64,000 bases of DNA from positions 124,001 to 188,000 of the forward strand of contig NZ_JBLWWF010000007.1 of NCBI RefSeq assembly GCF_048268085.1, given 5' to 3'. Both the position numbers and the translations under genes were made by a program. This document shows positions 24,447 through 31,945 of this stretch, piece by piece; the stretch's first letter is position 1; every line of letters begins with the position of its first letter. The notes beneath the pieces are model-generated. The model was not told the origin of the DNA, did no database searches, and worked only from the letters and a program-made list of their open reading frames with translations. This DNA comes from Neptunicella sp048268085 (lineage in GTDB: Bacteria; Pseudomonadota; Gammaproteobacteria; Enterobacterales; Alteromonadaceae).

Positions 24447-25307
24447 ATGTTAGATAAAGACGCAATATTAGAACTGCAAAAAGCCGCTACTGCCCAAGAA
24501 GCCACCCGAGCACTGGTAGAAAGCTACCAATCTGGCGTACAGCAGGACTCAGAAGTACCCGCAGCCGTCGCCCTGCCCGACAACTTTAAACTGGTAGATA
24601 TTGAGCAATACCTACCCACCCGCACCCGCTTTCGCGGAAATTACAAAACGCTCGACATCCAAAGCTTTGCCGAATATTGCGGTGACAACGCAAAAGAATC
24701 CGTACCCACCGCCACGCAAATATTTATCAACGAAAAAGCCATGCAAGCCACCGCCATATTTAACATAGGCGACATTGGCACCCCAGGTCATTGCGACCAC
24801 ACCAGCCAGCTTGAACTGCCAAAATCAGCCGCCTACAAAACCCTGCTTGATACAGTAAACAGCCGTATTGACCAGCAAAGCTTTAGCGACTGGCTGGAAG
24901 ACTGGGGCGGTAATATCAGCGTAATTGGCCTAAGCGGCGAAACCATGCCACTCGCCCTGGCTGTTAACGCCGTGCGCAAAATCAGCGTAGAACGCGCCCG
25001 CGAAATCGAAAGCACCGTTGGCCAGTTTGAAAACAGCGCCAGCGTAAGCGAACGTGTCGCCGCCAAAAATAAAGACGACCTACCCGCCTACATCACATTC
25101 ACCTGCAGCCCATACCACGGCCTGATCGAGCGACAAATAAAAGTGCGGGTATCACTACTAACCAGCCGCGACGACCCCGCTTTTACCCTGCGCATAATTG
25201 CCGCAGAAGAACTAGACGAGCAAATCGCCAATGAATTTAAGGAATTAGTTATCACCAAAACCAAAGCCCTTAAATGCAGCGTCTACCTCGGTAAATTCGC
25301 CGCCTAA
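24447..25307 (+). CDS. DUF2303 (YfdQ-like) phage protein
   Basis: A 286-residue protein of the YfdQ/DUF2303 type. Visible segments are a YLPTRTRFRGNY motif, IFNIGDIGTPGHCDHTSQL, and a long VAAKNKDDLPAYITF strand region followed by FTLRIIAAEELDEQIANEF. AAAAGGA precedes the ATG. The function of this family is not known; it is common in early operons of prophages together with HD proteins. A terminator and a long inverted repeat follow. Confidence 0.82.
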   Translation: MLDKDAILELQKAATAQEATRALVESYQSGVQQDSEVPAAVALPDNFKLVDIEQYLPTRTRFRGNYKTLDIQSFAEYCGDNAKESVPTATQIFINEKAMQATAIFNIGDIGTPGHCDHTSQLELPKSAAYKTLLDTVNSRIDQQSFSDWLEDWGGNISVIGLSGETMPLALAVNAVRKISVERAREIESTVGQFENSASVSERVAAKNKDDLPAYITFTCSPYHGLIERQIKVRVSLLTSRDDPAFTLRIIAAEELDEQIANEFKELVITKTKALKCSVYLGKFAA

Positions 25308-25311
25308 AACC

Positions 25312-25339
25312 GACGGGTTCGCCCGTCTTTACGTTTTTT
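25312..25339 (+). terminator. Rho-independent terminator after DUF2303
   Basis: GACGGG-TTCG-CCCGTC followed by TTTACGTTTTTT. Six-pair GC-rich stem with a stable tetraloop. Its T-run is also the start of the inverted repeat that follows. Confidence 0.7.
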
Positions 25340-25375
25340 AATATTCACTAACTGGTGAATATTAAAAAACGTAAA
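25328..25375. repeat. Perfect 21-bp-arm inverted repeat ahead of methyltransferase genes
   Basis: Arms at 25328-25348 and 25355-25375 are exact reverse complements, separated by TAACTG. The inner parts read AATATTCAC and GTGAATATT. A third related element, GAATATTCA, lies at about 25382. The repeat is 38 bases upstream of the cytosine methyltransferase start, so it is a candidate operator or RNA hairpin for that gene. Confidence 0.85.
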
Positions 25376-25413
25376 AACAAGAATATTCATTGGTTACGAG
25401 TGGAGATTTTAGA

Positions 25414-27078
25414 GTGTTATTCAACGAACTACTAATAGATAACTTTGCAGGTGGTGGCGGTGCCAGTCAGGGCATATACCAGGCCACCGGGCGGCATGTG
25501 GATATTGCAATTAATCACGACCAATCAGCAATAGATATGCACACCATGAATCACCCAAGTACCGAGCATTTTTGCGAATCAGTTTGGGATGTAAACCCCG
25601 TTCAGGTAACCAAAGGCCTGCCCGTTGGCGTTGCCTGGTTCAGCCCGGACTGTAAACATTTTAGTAAAGCTAAAGGCAGCAAACCCGTAAATAAAACCAT
25701 TCGCGGGTTAGCCTGGGTTGCTGTTCGCTGGGCGGCTACCGCCAAACCCCGTGTTATCTATTTGGAAAACGTCGAAGAGTTTAAAACATGGGGGCCGCTG
25801 GTTAATGGTGAACCCTGCAAAAAACGCAAAGGGCAAACCTTTAACGCCTTTATTCGTGCATTACAACGGCTTGGCTACCAGGTAGAAACAAAAGAACTGC
25901 GCGCCTGTGACTACGGAGCACCCACCATCCGTAAACGTCTGTTTTTAATTGCCCGGCGGGATGGTCAGCCAATAAAGTGGCCAAAGGCCACCCATGGCGA
26001 CCCAACAAGTGACGAAGTAAAAAAAGGAAAATTAAAACCATGGCGCACCGCCGCGGAATGTATCGACTGGTCGTTACCTTGTCCGAGCATTTTTGAGCGT
26101 AAAAAACCGCTGGCAGAAAATACCCTGCGCCGAATTGCCAAAGGTATTCAAAAATTTGTGATAGATACCCAAGAGCCATTTATTGTTACCTGCAATCATG
26201 GGGGAATTGGGTTCCGAGGACAAAGTATTAATGATCCAATGTTAACCCTGACCGCCAGCCGTGATGCTCATGGTCTTGTGCAACCGGTTTTAACCCCATT
26301 TATTACCGAACACGCCAACGCCAGCAACCAACGCAATATGCCTATTGATGAACCGCTGCGCACTATATGCGCCCAAGTAAAAGGTGGTCATTTTGCAGTT
26401 GTAGCGCCAACCTTAATTCAAACTGGATATGGTGAACGTAAGGGGCAAAGTCCGCGAGTTCTCGATTTACATAAACCTCTTGGAACTGTTGTGGCGGGTG
26501 GGCAAAAACATGCATTAGTTGCGGCGTTCCTTGATAAGTATTACGGCCCAAAGTCTGATAATGAAGTAAGGGCAGTTAATATGGCTGAGCCTATTCATAC
26601 CGTCACCACTGAAAATCGCTTTAGCGTGGTGACCAGCCATTTAATGAAACTACGTGGCACTTGCCAGCACGGCCAGCCTATTGAGCAACCCATGCCTACC
26701 ATAACGGCTGGCGGTAATCATGCAGCCGAAGTACGCGCATTTTTAGTTAAATACTACGGCACCAACATCGGCCACCAGGCAAACGAACCCATCCAAACCA
26801 TAACCACCAAACACCGGTTTGGCTTGGTCACCATCCACGGAGTGGACTATCAAATAGTGGATATTGGTATGCGTATGCTGCAACCGCGCGAACTGTTTTT
26901 AGCCCAGGGATTCAGACCGGATTACATTATTGATGTAAAACCAGACGGATCACGAGTAACCAAAGCCGACCAGGTAGCCCGCTGCGGCAACGCCGTACCA
27001 CCACCATTTGCCGAAGCACTAATCCGCGCCAACCAGCCCGAATTATGTCAACAAGCAAACCAAAGTGAGGTCGCCTAA
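25414..27078 (+). CDS. DNA cytosine-5 methyltransferase
   Basis: A 554-residue protein. I chose the GTG at 25414 because GTGGAG lies eight bases upstream; the ORF otherwise opens inside the operator region. Motif I is IDNFAGGGGASQG. The catalytic Cys is in WFSPDCKHFS, a PDC variant of the usual PCQ. Motif VI is YLENVEEF, and motif VIII-like ACDYGAPTIRKRLFLI follows. The middle contains several degenerate repeats of the type EPLxTITxxxHALV followed by AFLxKYYG, which probably form the target-recognition part. Motif X-like GNAVPPPFAEALI ends the fold. No cognate nuclease is nearby, so it likely protects phage DNA. Confidence 0.92.
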   Translation: MLFNELLIDNFAGGGGASQGIYQATGRHVDIAINHDQSAIDMHTMNHPSTEHFCESVWDVNPVQVTKGLPVGVAWFSPDCKHFSKAKGSKPVNKTIRGLAWVAVRWAATAKPRVIYLENVEEFKTWGPLVNGEPCKKRKGQTFNAFIRALQRLGYQVETKELRACDYGAPTIRKRLFLIARRDGQPIKWPKATHGDPTSDEVKKGKLKPWRTAAECIDWSLPCPSIFERKKPLAENTLRRIAKGIQKFVIDTQEPFIVTCNHGGIGFRGQSINDPMLTLTASRDAHGLVQPVLTPFITEHANASNQRNMPIDEPLRTICAQVKGGHFAVVAPTLIQTGYGERKGQSPRVLDLHKPLGTVVAGGQKHALVAAFLDKYYGPKSDNEVRAVNMAEPIHTVTTENRFSVVTSHLMKLRGTCQHGQPIEQPMPTITAGGNHAAEVRAFLVKYYGTNIGHQANEPIQTITTKHRFGLVTIHGVDYQIVDIGMRMLQPRELFLAQGFRPDYIIDVKPDGSRVTKADQVARCGNAVPPPFAEALIRANQPELCQQANQSEVA

Positions 27079-27680
27079 TGTCCCTCGCCCTAGCCTACAA
27101 AAACACACAAAACAGCGACGGAGACAACGATCTGGCGCAAACCCCGTGGCCAATAATAAAGCAGCTCGAAATAATCACCGGCTACAACATCGCCTGGGAC
27201 GTATGCTGTCAAATTCAAACCGCCAAAGCCCCCCGGTTTTACACCGGTGGCCAAGAGGATGACGCCCTAAAATTAAGCTGGTACCACGACATGTACGGCC
27301 ACTTCGAAGAATACGAAAACCCGCCCCGCAACTGGGCCGCCTACATGAACCCGCCATTCTCAAAAATGAAAGAATTTACCAAAAAAGCCAATGAAGAAGC
27401 ACTAAAAGGCGTAGTGGTTATCGGCTGCGTAAAAGACGCACCCGACACAGGATGGTACCAAGAATGGGTAGAAGAAACCGCCACCGTTATTATAAAACCC
27501 ACCACCCGGATACAGTTTTTAAAACCCGACGGTAGCCCATTTAAACGGTGGGATAAAAAGCAAAAAAGATGGACCAAAAGCGGTGCCAACTTCCCTGTTT
27601 GCTTCCCCGTGTGGACATCCATCCGGCACCTGCAAACACCACCAATAATCCGTTTTACACCAGAAAAAGGAACAAAATAA
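27078..27680 (+). CDS. Phage DNA N6-adenine methyltransferase
   Basis: A 200-residue protein of the phage Dam type. The catalytic motif is AYMNPPFSKMKEF. An N-terminal DLAQTPWPI and a WDVCCQIQTAK segment are typical of this family, as is VIIKPTTRIQFLKPDG. Its ATG overlaps the TAA of the cytosine methyltransferase, so the two are coupled. Together they methylate two bases and would blunt host restriction. Confidence 0.88.
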   Translation: MSLALAYKNTQNSDGDNDLAQTPWPIIKQLEIITGYNIAWDVCCQIQTAKAPRFYTGGQEDDALKLSWYHDMYGHFEEYENPPRNWAAYMNPPFSKMKEFTKKANEEALKGVVVIGCVKDAPDTGWYQEWVEETATVIIKPTTRIQFLKPDGSPFKRWDKKQKRWTKSGANFPVCFPVWTSIRHLQTPPIIRFTPEKGTK

Positions 27681-28045
27681 TGCGCAGAACCACATACATA
27701 ATTAACTACCTGTTAGAGCACGGCACCACCCGCGCAGAGCACTTTTTAAACCACTTTAACATGGCCCGCTCAAGCCTGCGTATTACCATAAAAAACATAA
27801 ACGACACAGGTAACTACAAAATAAACGTCGACTACAAAGGCCGCGCCATCCACAAATTAAGCGTCGTAAAGTTAAACAAAAAAACCAAACGGCATCACCG
27901 CAAAGCCGCCCCAATGACTATTGGAGAAAGACAAGGCTTAAAAATAACCGAAACAAACTACCTAAAAGCGTGGCAAAAAATAGCCACCGACCCCGTAAAA
28001 CGGTTACACAACCCCGCCTTCTGGCCAACCACCCAAGCGGCATAG
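27680..28045 (+). CDS. Small phage protein with winged-helix-like N-terminus, unknown
   Basis: A 121-residue basic protein. The ATG at 27680 overlaps the stop of the adenine methyltransferase (TAATG). The first 60 residues (INYLLEHGTTRAEHFLNHFNM, then SLRITIKNINDTGNY) look like a DNA-binding winged helix. A basic linker (KKTKRHHRKAAP) follows, then a C-terminal LKAWQKIATDPVKRL helix. Function not known. Confidence 0.65.
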   Translation: MRRTTYIINYLLEHGTTRAEHFLNHFNMARSSLRITIKNINDTGNYKINVDYKGRAIHKLSVVKLNKKTKRHHRKAAPMTIGERQGLKITETNYLKAWQKIATDPVKRLHNPAFWPTTQAA

Positions 28046-28052
28046 GTGACTT

Positions 28053-28316
28053 ATGAGAATTAACGTATATAGCCAAGAACTCACTAACGAACTGGTTCCT
28101 GTGATGAAAAAATCAAACACGGGGTTGGTGTATAGCGCCGTGCAAATAATTTTGCATTCATCAGAAAGGTTGCATCACCCACCAGAGGATGACGATAGAA
28201 GCGCAGTAACATTTTGGTTACCTAAGTCAAATCATCGCCGAGAGGAATTGGCGCAAACCTTCGAGCGCATGGCGGCAATGGTCAGAAATGCGCCTTCTGA
28301 AACAGGGTTGGACTAA
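28053..28316 (+). CDS. Conserved small phage protein, HHPPEDDDRSA type
   Basis: An 87-residue protein. It starts MRINVYSQEL and has SSERLHHPPEDDDRSAVTFW, a highly conserved motif in a family of small phage proteins that often lie beside DNA modification genes. The function of that family is not known. A C-terminal helix (LAQTFERMAAMV) ends the protein. Confidence 0.72.
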   Translation: MRINVYSQELTNELVPVMKKSNTGLVYSAVQIILHSSERLHHPPEDDDRSAVTFWLPKSNHRREELAQTFERMAAMVRNAPSETGLD

Positions 28317-28318
28317 TT

Positions 28319-28948
28319 ATGACTGAACAAGACCAACTAAAAGCAATCCGTGATGGTGCGCCTGATGGGGCTACTCACTGGAGTGAGGCATACAAAGAGT
28401 ACTTAAAGGTAAATCTTGTCAGGAAAAGCTTTTTAGCGTGGGAAAAAGATGGGGAATGGCGGAAGTCAAAGGTACATGAAGATTTTCGCTCACTATCAGA
28501 CACCAAAGCCCGTATCGAGCTAATGGAAGAAATTGAGCGGTTGAAAAATGAAAACGAATCTATCTACGCAATGGGTGCGGCGGTTTTATTCTCTGGTGGT
28601 GTGGATAGCCTGACCATGCATAGATGTAGGGAATTATTGGCCATGCGTGACAAAGAAATAATGGCGCGCGGGGTTGAAGAATTTCTTTCAGATTCAAAAA
28701 TTCCATTAAAGGCAAAAGCGGGTTGTATCGGGGAATTTAAGTTCACAATTGAAGGTGCTAATTGCTGCCCACTGTGCTGGCATAAACCATCTGACGATTG
28801 TGAGTTATGCAGCGGACAATCGGGAGAAACGGGAAGATCTGACTTAGATGTTTCTGTGCCATGGGATATTCAAAAATCAATATGGAAACGCATTAACCAT
28901 TTTGCGTTATCTCAACTCCGCAACCAAGTTAAGGTGGGTGGATTATGA
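28319..28948 (+). CDS. Phage protein with two CxxC pairs, unknown
   Basis: A 209-residue protein. The N-terminal third has a GAPDGATHWSE motif common in small phage proteins. A central coiled coil follows (about residues 60-80), then a zinc-type region with CCPLCW and CELCSG. The last 40 residues are helical. Its stop overlaps the next start by four bases. No known function. Confidence 0.6.
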   Translation: MTEQDQLKAIRDGAPDGATHWSEAYKEYLKVNLVRKSFLAWEKDGEWRKSKVHEDFRSLSDTKARIELMEEIERLKNENESIYAMGAAVLFSGGVDSLTMHRCRELLAMRDKEIMARGVEEFLSDSKIPLKAKAGCIGEFKFTIEGANCCPLCWHKPSDDCELCSGQSGETGRSDLDVSVPWDIQKSIWKRINHFALSQLRNQVKVGGL

Positions 28949-29178
28949 TCAAACTTATCAGCAAAAAACAACTTATGGATCAACTGGGCATATCCAGCAC
29001 CGTTTATTACTCCGTCACCAAGCCAGACAGCCCCGACTATATCCCCGACTTTCCCAAACCGGTAAACCTGTTCACTGGTAAAAAACTGCGCTTTAACAGC
29101 GTCGAAGTCGAGCAATTTATTATGCGCCACTCCAACAGCGCCAACGACGACAACACCAACCAGCAAAAAGCGGGGTGA
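28945..29178 (+). CDS. AlpA/excisionase-like small DNA-binding protein
   Basis: A 77-residue protein with a MerR/AlpA-type HTH: LISKKQLMDQLGISSTVYY, then DFPKPVNLFTGKKLRFNSVEVEQFI. In prophages such proteins act as excisionases or as activators of integrase. It lies 1.6 kb from the integrase at the end of the rightward operon, where a xis gene would be expected. Confidence 0.7.
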   Translation: MIKLISKKQLMDQLGISSTVYYSVTKPDSPDYIPDFPKPVNLFTGKKLRFNSVEVEQFIMRHSNSANDDNTNQQKAG

Positions 29179-29429
29179 ATATGATTGAAGTTAAACACCA
29201 ACTGGAAAGGATAAACAGCTTAATAATGGCTCATATCGCCCACCATGGCGGATCAGCGTATTTATGGCAAGCGCTTGAACAAATAGACGATGCGGAAATT
29301 GCCCGTATCAACACCCTAACCAAACAACAACTGGATGAAGAAATGATAGAAATGGGCCTAGACCCAGTAGCGGAAGTCGAAAAATTCAAAGCTATCGTTG
29401 CAAAATTCAGTCATCAGGGGAATAAGTAA
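29175..29429 (+). CDS. Small helical phage protein, unknown
   Basis: An 84-residue mostly helical acidic protein (VKHQLERINSLIMAHIAHHGG, then LTKQQLDEEMIEMGLD). It overlaps the AlpA-like gene by four bases and the next gene by one. No family recognised. Confidence 0.6.
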   Translation: MNMIEVKHQLERINSLIMAHIAHHGGSAYLWQALEQIDDAEIARINTLTKQQLDEEMIEMGLDPVAEVEKFKAIVAKFSHQGNK

Positions 29430-30280
29430 TGAAACTAAGACGCCCTTTTGTAATAAAAGAAGATAGAACCAATAGACTGCAAGTTCTTTCAAACGGAGGC
29501 GGAACTCAATCGTGCTGTATTGTTGTATTGATTGCTATGGGGTGCTTGCCAAAACCTGACATTGTAGTGATGGCCGATACAGAGAGGGAAGCTGCAGGCG
29601 TATTTGAATACCAGAGAAAATATATTGTGCCATTACTTGAATCTATGGGAATTGAATATGCTTTTGTTAAAAAGAGCGACTGGACTGATGCTGATATCGA
29701 ATACACCAATGAGGACGGAGATGTCAGCACATTACCGCCATTTTATACTGAAATTAATGGCAGAGATAAAAATAACGAATGCCAAAAGCAACCTGGTTAT
29801 TGCAGTTCAATATGGAAAACAAAGGTTATTAAGCAATTTTTAAATAACAAATATGGAACATTAGAACTAACAAGGCGTGGCGTTGATTTTTGGGTTGGTA
29901 TGTCTTTAGAAGAAAAACGCCGCATAAAATATCCATCTGGTAAATGGCAAAAGCGTTATCCATTATTCGAAAGTTTGATTGTTAGAAAACAGGCCATCCA
30001 AATTGTGCAAGATTTTGGCTTGCCAGAACCACCCAGATCAGCTTGTTGGATGTGTCCCAATCGGCACGATGACGAATGGCAGTGGATGAAAGAAAACATA
30101 CCTAGCGACTTTGAAAAGGCGTGCACTTTTGATGTTGAGCTCAGACAACATTACGATTATTTGTACCTCCACCGGTACGGTAAACCTTTAAGTCAAATTG
30201 ACTTCAAGAAAGCCAGCCGCAGCACCCCACAAACTGATATTTTTGATCAGTTTTGTGATACTGGTATGTGTTTCGTTTAG
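29429..30280 (+). CDS. PAPS-reductase-like PP-loop protein
   Basis: A 283-residue member of the adenine nucleotide alpha-hydrolase-like group that is often called PAPS reductase in phages. The PP-loop reads SNGGGTQS, a variant of SGGxDS. QPGYCSSIWKTKVI matches the Cys/Lys segment of the family, and a CWMCPNRHDDEW pair may bind metal or a cluster. Prophage members are not thought to serve sulfate assimilation; relation to DndC-type enzymes makes nucleic acid modification possible. It is co-oriented with two DNA methyltransferases. The reaction cannot be told from sequence. Confidence 0.72.
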   Translation: MKLRRPFVIKEDRTNRLQVLSNGGGTQSCCIVVLIAMGCLPKPDIVVMADTEREAAGVFEYQRKYIVPLLESMGIEYAFVKKSDWTDADIEYTNEDGDVSTLPPFYTEINGRDKNNECQKQPGYCSSIWKTKVIKQFLNNKYGTLELTRRGVDFWVGMSLEEKRRIKYPSGKWQKRYPLFESLIVRKQAIQIVQDFGLPEPPRSACWMCPNRHDDEWQWMKENIPSDFEKACTFDVELRQHYDYLYLHRYGKPLSQIDFKKASRSTPQTDIFDQFCDTGMCFV

Positions 30281-30287
30281 TATGAAA

Positions 30288-30315
30288 ACCATTTTCCTGG
30301 CGTTAGGAAAATGGT
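30288..30315 (-). terminator. Perfect 11-bp hairpin, possible integrase terminator
   Basis: ACCATTTTCCT and AGGAAAATGGT flank GGCGTT. On the minus strand the stem is followed by TTTT, so it may end the integrase transcript. It also lies 33 bases before the Lar-like gene on the plus strand, where it could act as a leader hairpin. Confidence 0.5.
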
Positions 30316-30347
30316 GTTAAAAAATTCAGTCCTCCGGGGAAAAAATA

Positions 30348-30584
30348 ATGCCAGGCGAATCGTTATCAAAAGAAGCATTTGAAGCTAAATACAATTGCAA
30401 ATTGACCGTTACACGGAACCATGAGGGAAATTATCTACCCTGCCCGTTTTGCGGTAAAACTGAATTAAACGTAGAACCATTACAATCAGCGTGGGGAGAT
30501 GATATTGCCGAGGATCATGTAATCTGCAACAACTGCGCCGCGAGCGCGCCGGTTGAATCTTGGCAACAGCGTAAATTAGATTAA
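30348..30584 (+). CDS. Lar-like restriction alleviation zinc ribbon
   Basis: A 78-residue protein with the Lar-type zinc ribbon: LPCPFCGKTEL, then VICNNCAASAPVESWQQR. In Rac-type Lar the protein modulates host type I restriction and modification. It comes after two DNA methyltransferases in the same direction, which fits an anti-restriction group. Its stop overlaps the integrase end by four bases in convergent orientation. Confidence 0.78.
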   Translation: MPGESLSKEAFEAKYNCKLTVTRNHEGNYLPCPFCGKTELNVEPLQSAWGDDIAEDHVICNNCAASAPVESWQQRKLD

Positions 30585-31774
30585 TTTACATTAACAATCG
30601 ATTGCTCGATCAAATCACACCACAATTCATACGCTTTTCGCTGCTCATCAATCCAGTCGTGTTTATTATAAATTTTCATCACGCCCTGCAGCTCATGCCC
30701 CAGCATTTTTTCCGTGACATGGGGCAACACCCCCTTTTCCGACAAACGAGTCGACAACGTGCGCCTGAAATCGTGCGGAGTAAATCTCACCATATTATTA
30801 GCCGAGTGCAACTTACCCCATACCCGCTGCACAAAACGGTTAACACTATGGATAGTCATAGCCGTACCACGGTGGGCGCCAGGTATTAAAAACCCATCAC
30901 CACCATAAATTAACGCCAGACTGTTAATAATACTCACCACATCATCACTAATCGCCCGCCTGATGATCTTACCCGTCTTGCTGCGACTGGCCGGTAACGT
31001 CCAAATCTTGCGCACCAAATCAAACTCACTAAACGTCGCCAGCCTAATTTCCGAATTCCGCGCCCCAGTTAAAATCAGCAACTTAACACACGCCTTAATC
31101 GCCGGAGTTGCCTTCGATCGCTCAGTCTCACGCCATACACCAGCTACCTCATATAAATCTAACGTCCGTTGACCCACTGCAGGTAGATCCCCCACCGCCC
31201 TAAGATCAATATCAAACACCCGCGAATGGTTTAACATCCCCCGCTGCTTACACCAGCGCAACATAGACTTAGTGTTTTTTAACACATTACCCGCATTCAC
31301 CCGCGACGAATCAGCAGCGATAGCATCAAAATACGCAATCCACTCCTCAAAACGAGCTGTGCGCACATCATACTTAAAGCGAGCATCCGTAAAATATTTA
31401 ATCGCCACCGCCGTATTTTTAGTGTTCGTCACTGCCCGCAAATTAACAACATAATTATCAAGCCAAGCCCTAGCACACAGATTTAATGACAAAATCTCAG
31501 TCGGGTCAGACTCAGCCGGCAATTTAGGATCAACCCCAGTTTCCAACAATTTACGGCAATTTACCGCCTTCTCCCGCGCATCAATCAAGCTAAATGCCGG
31601 GTAGCTCCCCAACACAATGCGCCGAGAACCGCCCCCATACCGGTACCGAAAAACCCAGCTTAACTTGCCAGACTTACCGCACGACACCACCAAACCATCA
31701 CGATCTGGCAACTCAATAACAGCCGCCCGCTGTTTACCCAGCAAAGAACGTAGTTTAGTATCAGTCAACGCCAT
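30581..31774 (-). CDS. Tyrosine integrase (DUF4102, P4 type)
   Basis: A 397-residue site-specific recombinase. The ATG at 31774 (MALTDTKLRSLL) was chosen because the DUF4102 arm-binding domain begins there; 20 extra residues upstream look unrelated. The N-terminal domain has DRDGLVVSCGKSGKLSWVFRYR and IVLGSYPAFSLIDAREKA. Catalytic motifs are GARNSEI (Arg), HDFRRTLST (His-x-x-Arg) and MLGHELQGVMKIYNKHD (late His and Tyr). It performs integration with its 5' end toward the chromosomal junction, as in P4-type elements. Confidence 0.93.
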   Translation of the reverse strand: MALTDTKLRSLLGKQRAAVIELPDRDGLVVSCGKSGKLSWVFRYRYGGGSRRIVLGSYPAFSLIDAREKAVNCRKLLETGVDPKLPAESDPTEILSLNLCARAWLDNYVVNLRAVTNTKNTAVAIKYFTDARFKYDVRTARFEEWIAYFDAIAADSSRVNAGNVLKNTKSMLRWCKQRGMLNHSRVFDIDLRAVGDLPAVGQRTLDLYEVAGVWRETERSKATPAIKACVKLLILTGARNSEIRLATFSEFDLVRKIWTLPASRSKTGKIIRRAISDDVVSIINSLALIYGGDGFLIPGAHRGTAMTIHSVNRFVQRVWGKLHSANNMVRFTPHDFRRTLSTRLSEKGVLPHVTEKMLGHELQGVMKIYNKHDWIDEQRKAYELWCDLIEQSIVNVN

Positions 31775-31945
31775 AAAAAATCCATATTCATCCAACGACA
31801 CACAAAAGGCGAAAAAACGACACAATAACGCCACAAAAATACAAGTTAGATAAATATCAAAAATAACAGCAAATAACTACAAATAAATTTAAAAACCCAA
31901 AAAATCTATAATAATTAGTAATTTAAAGACCGGAAAAAACAATTA
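31775..31945. other. Prophage-chromosome junction region
   Basis: An AT-rich 171-base stretch between the integrase start and sbcB. It should contain attR and the promoters of both genes. TATAAT at 31907-31912 may be the -10 of sbcB. No tRNA gene or tRNA fragment is present, so the P4-type enzyme does not use a tRNA here. The exact crossover cannot be found without the left end. Confidence 0.5.

Larger units (their letters stand above)
1..31900. mobile_element. Lambdoid siphovirus prophage (left end outside window)
   Basis: A continuous phage gene set runs from a tail gene cut by the left window edge to a tyrosine integrase ending next to sbcB. It holds HK97-type head genes, lambda-type tail genes, a lysis cassette, O/P-like replication genes, a Q-like antiterminator, an immunity region and a rightward accessory operon. 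No gene looks decayed, and reading frames overlap tightly throughout, so the element may be intact. The right boundary is inferred to lie between the integrase start (31774) and the sbcB start (31946). The left boundary, and hence the att repeat, cannot be seen. Confidence 0.95.

Noticed and set aside
31775..31834. Upstream start of the integrase adding 20 residues
   Set aside because: The extra residues are Cys/Phe-rich and not part of DUF4102, and the ATG at 31774 begins the conserved domain.
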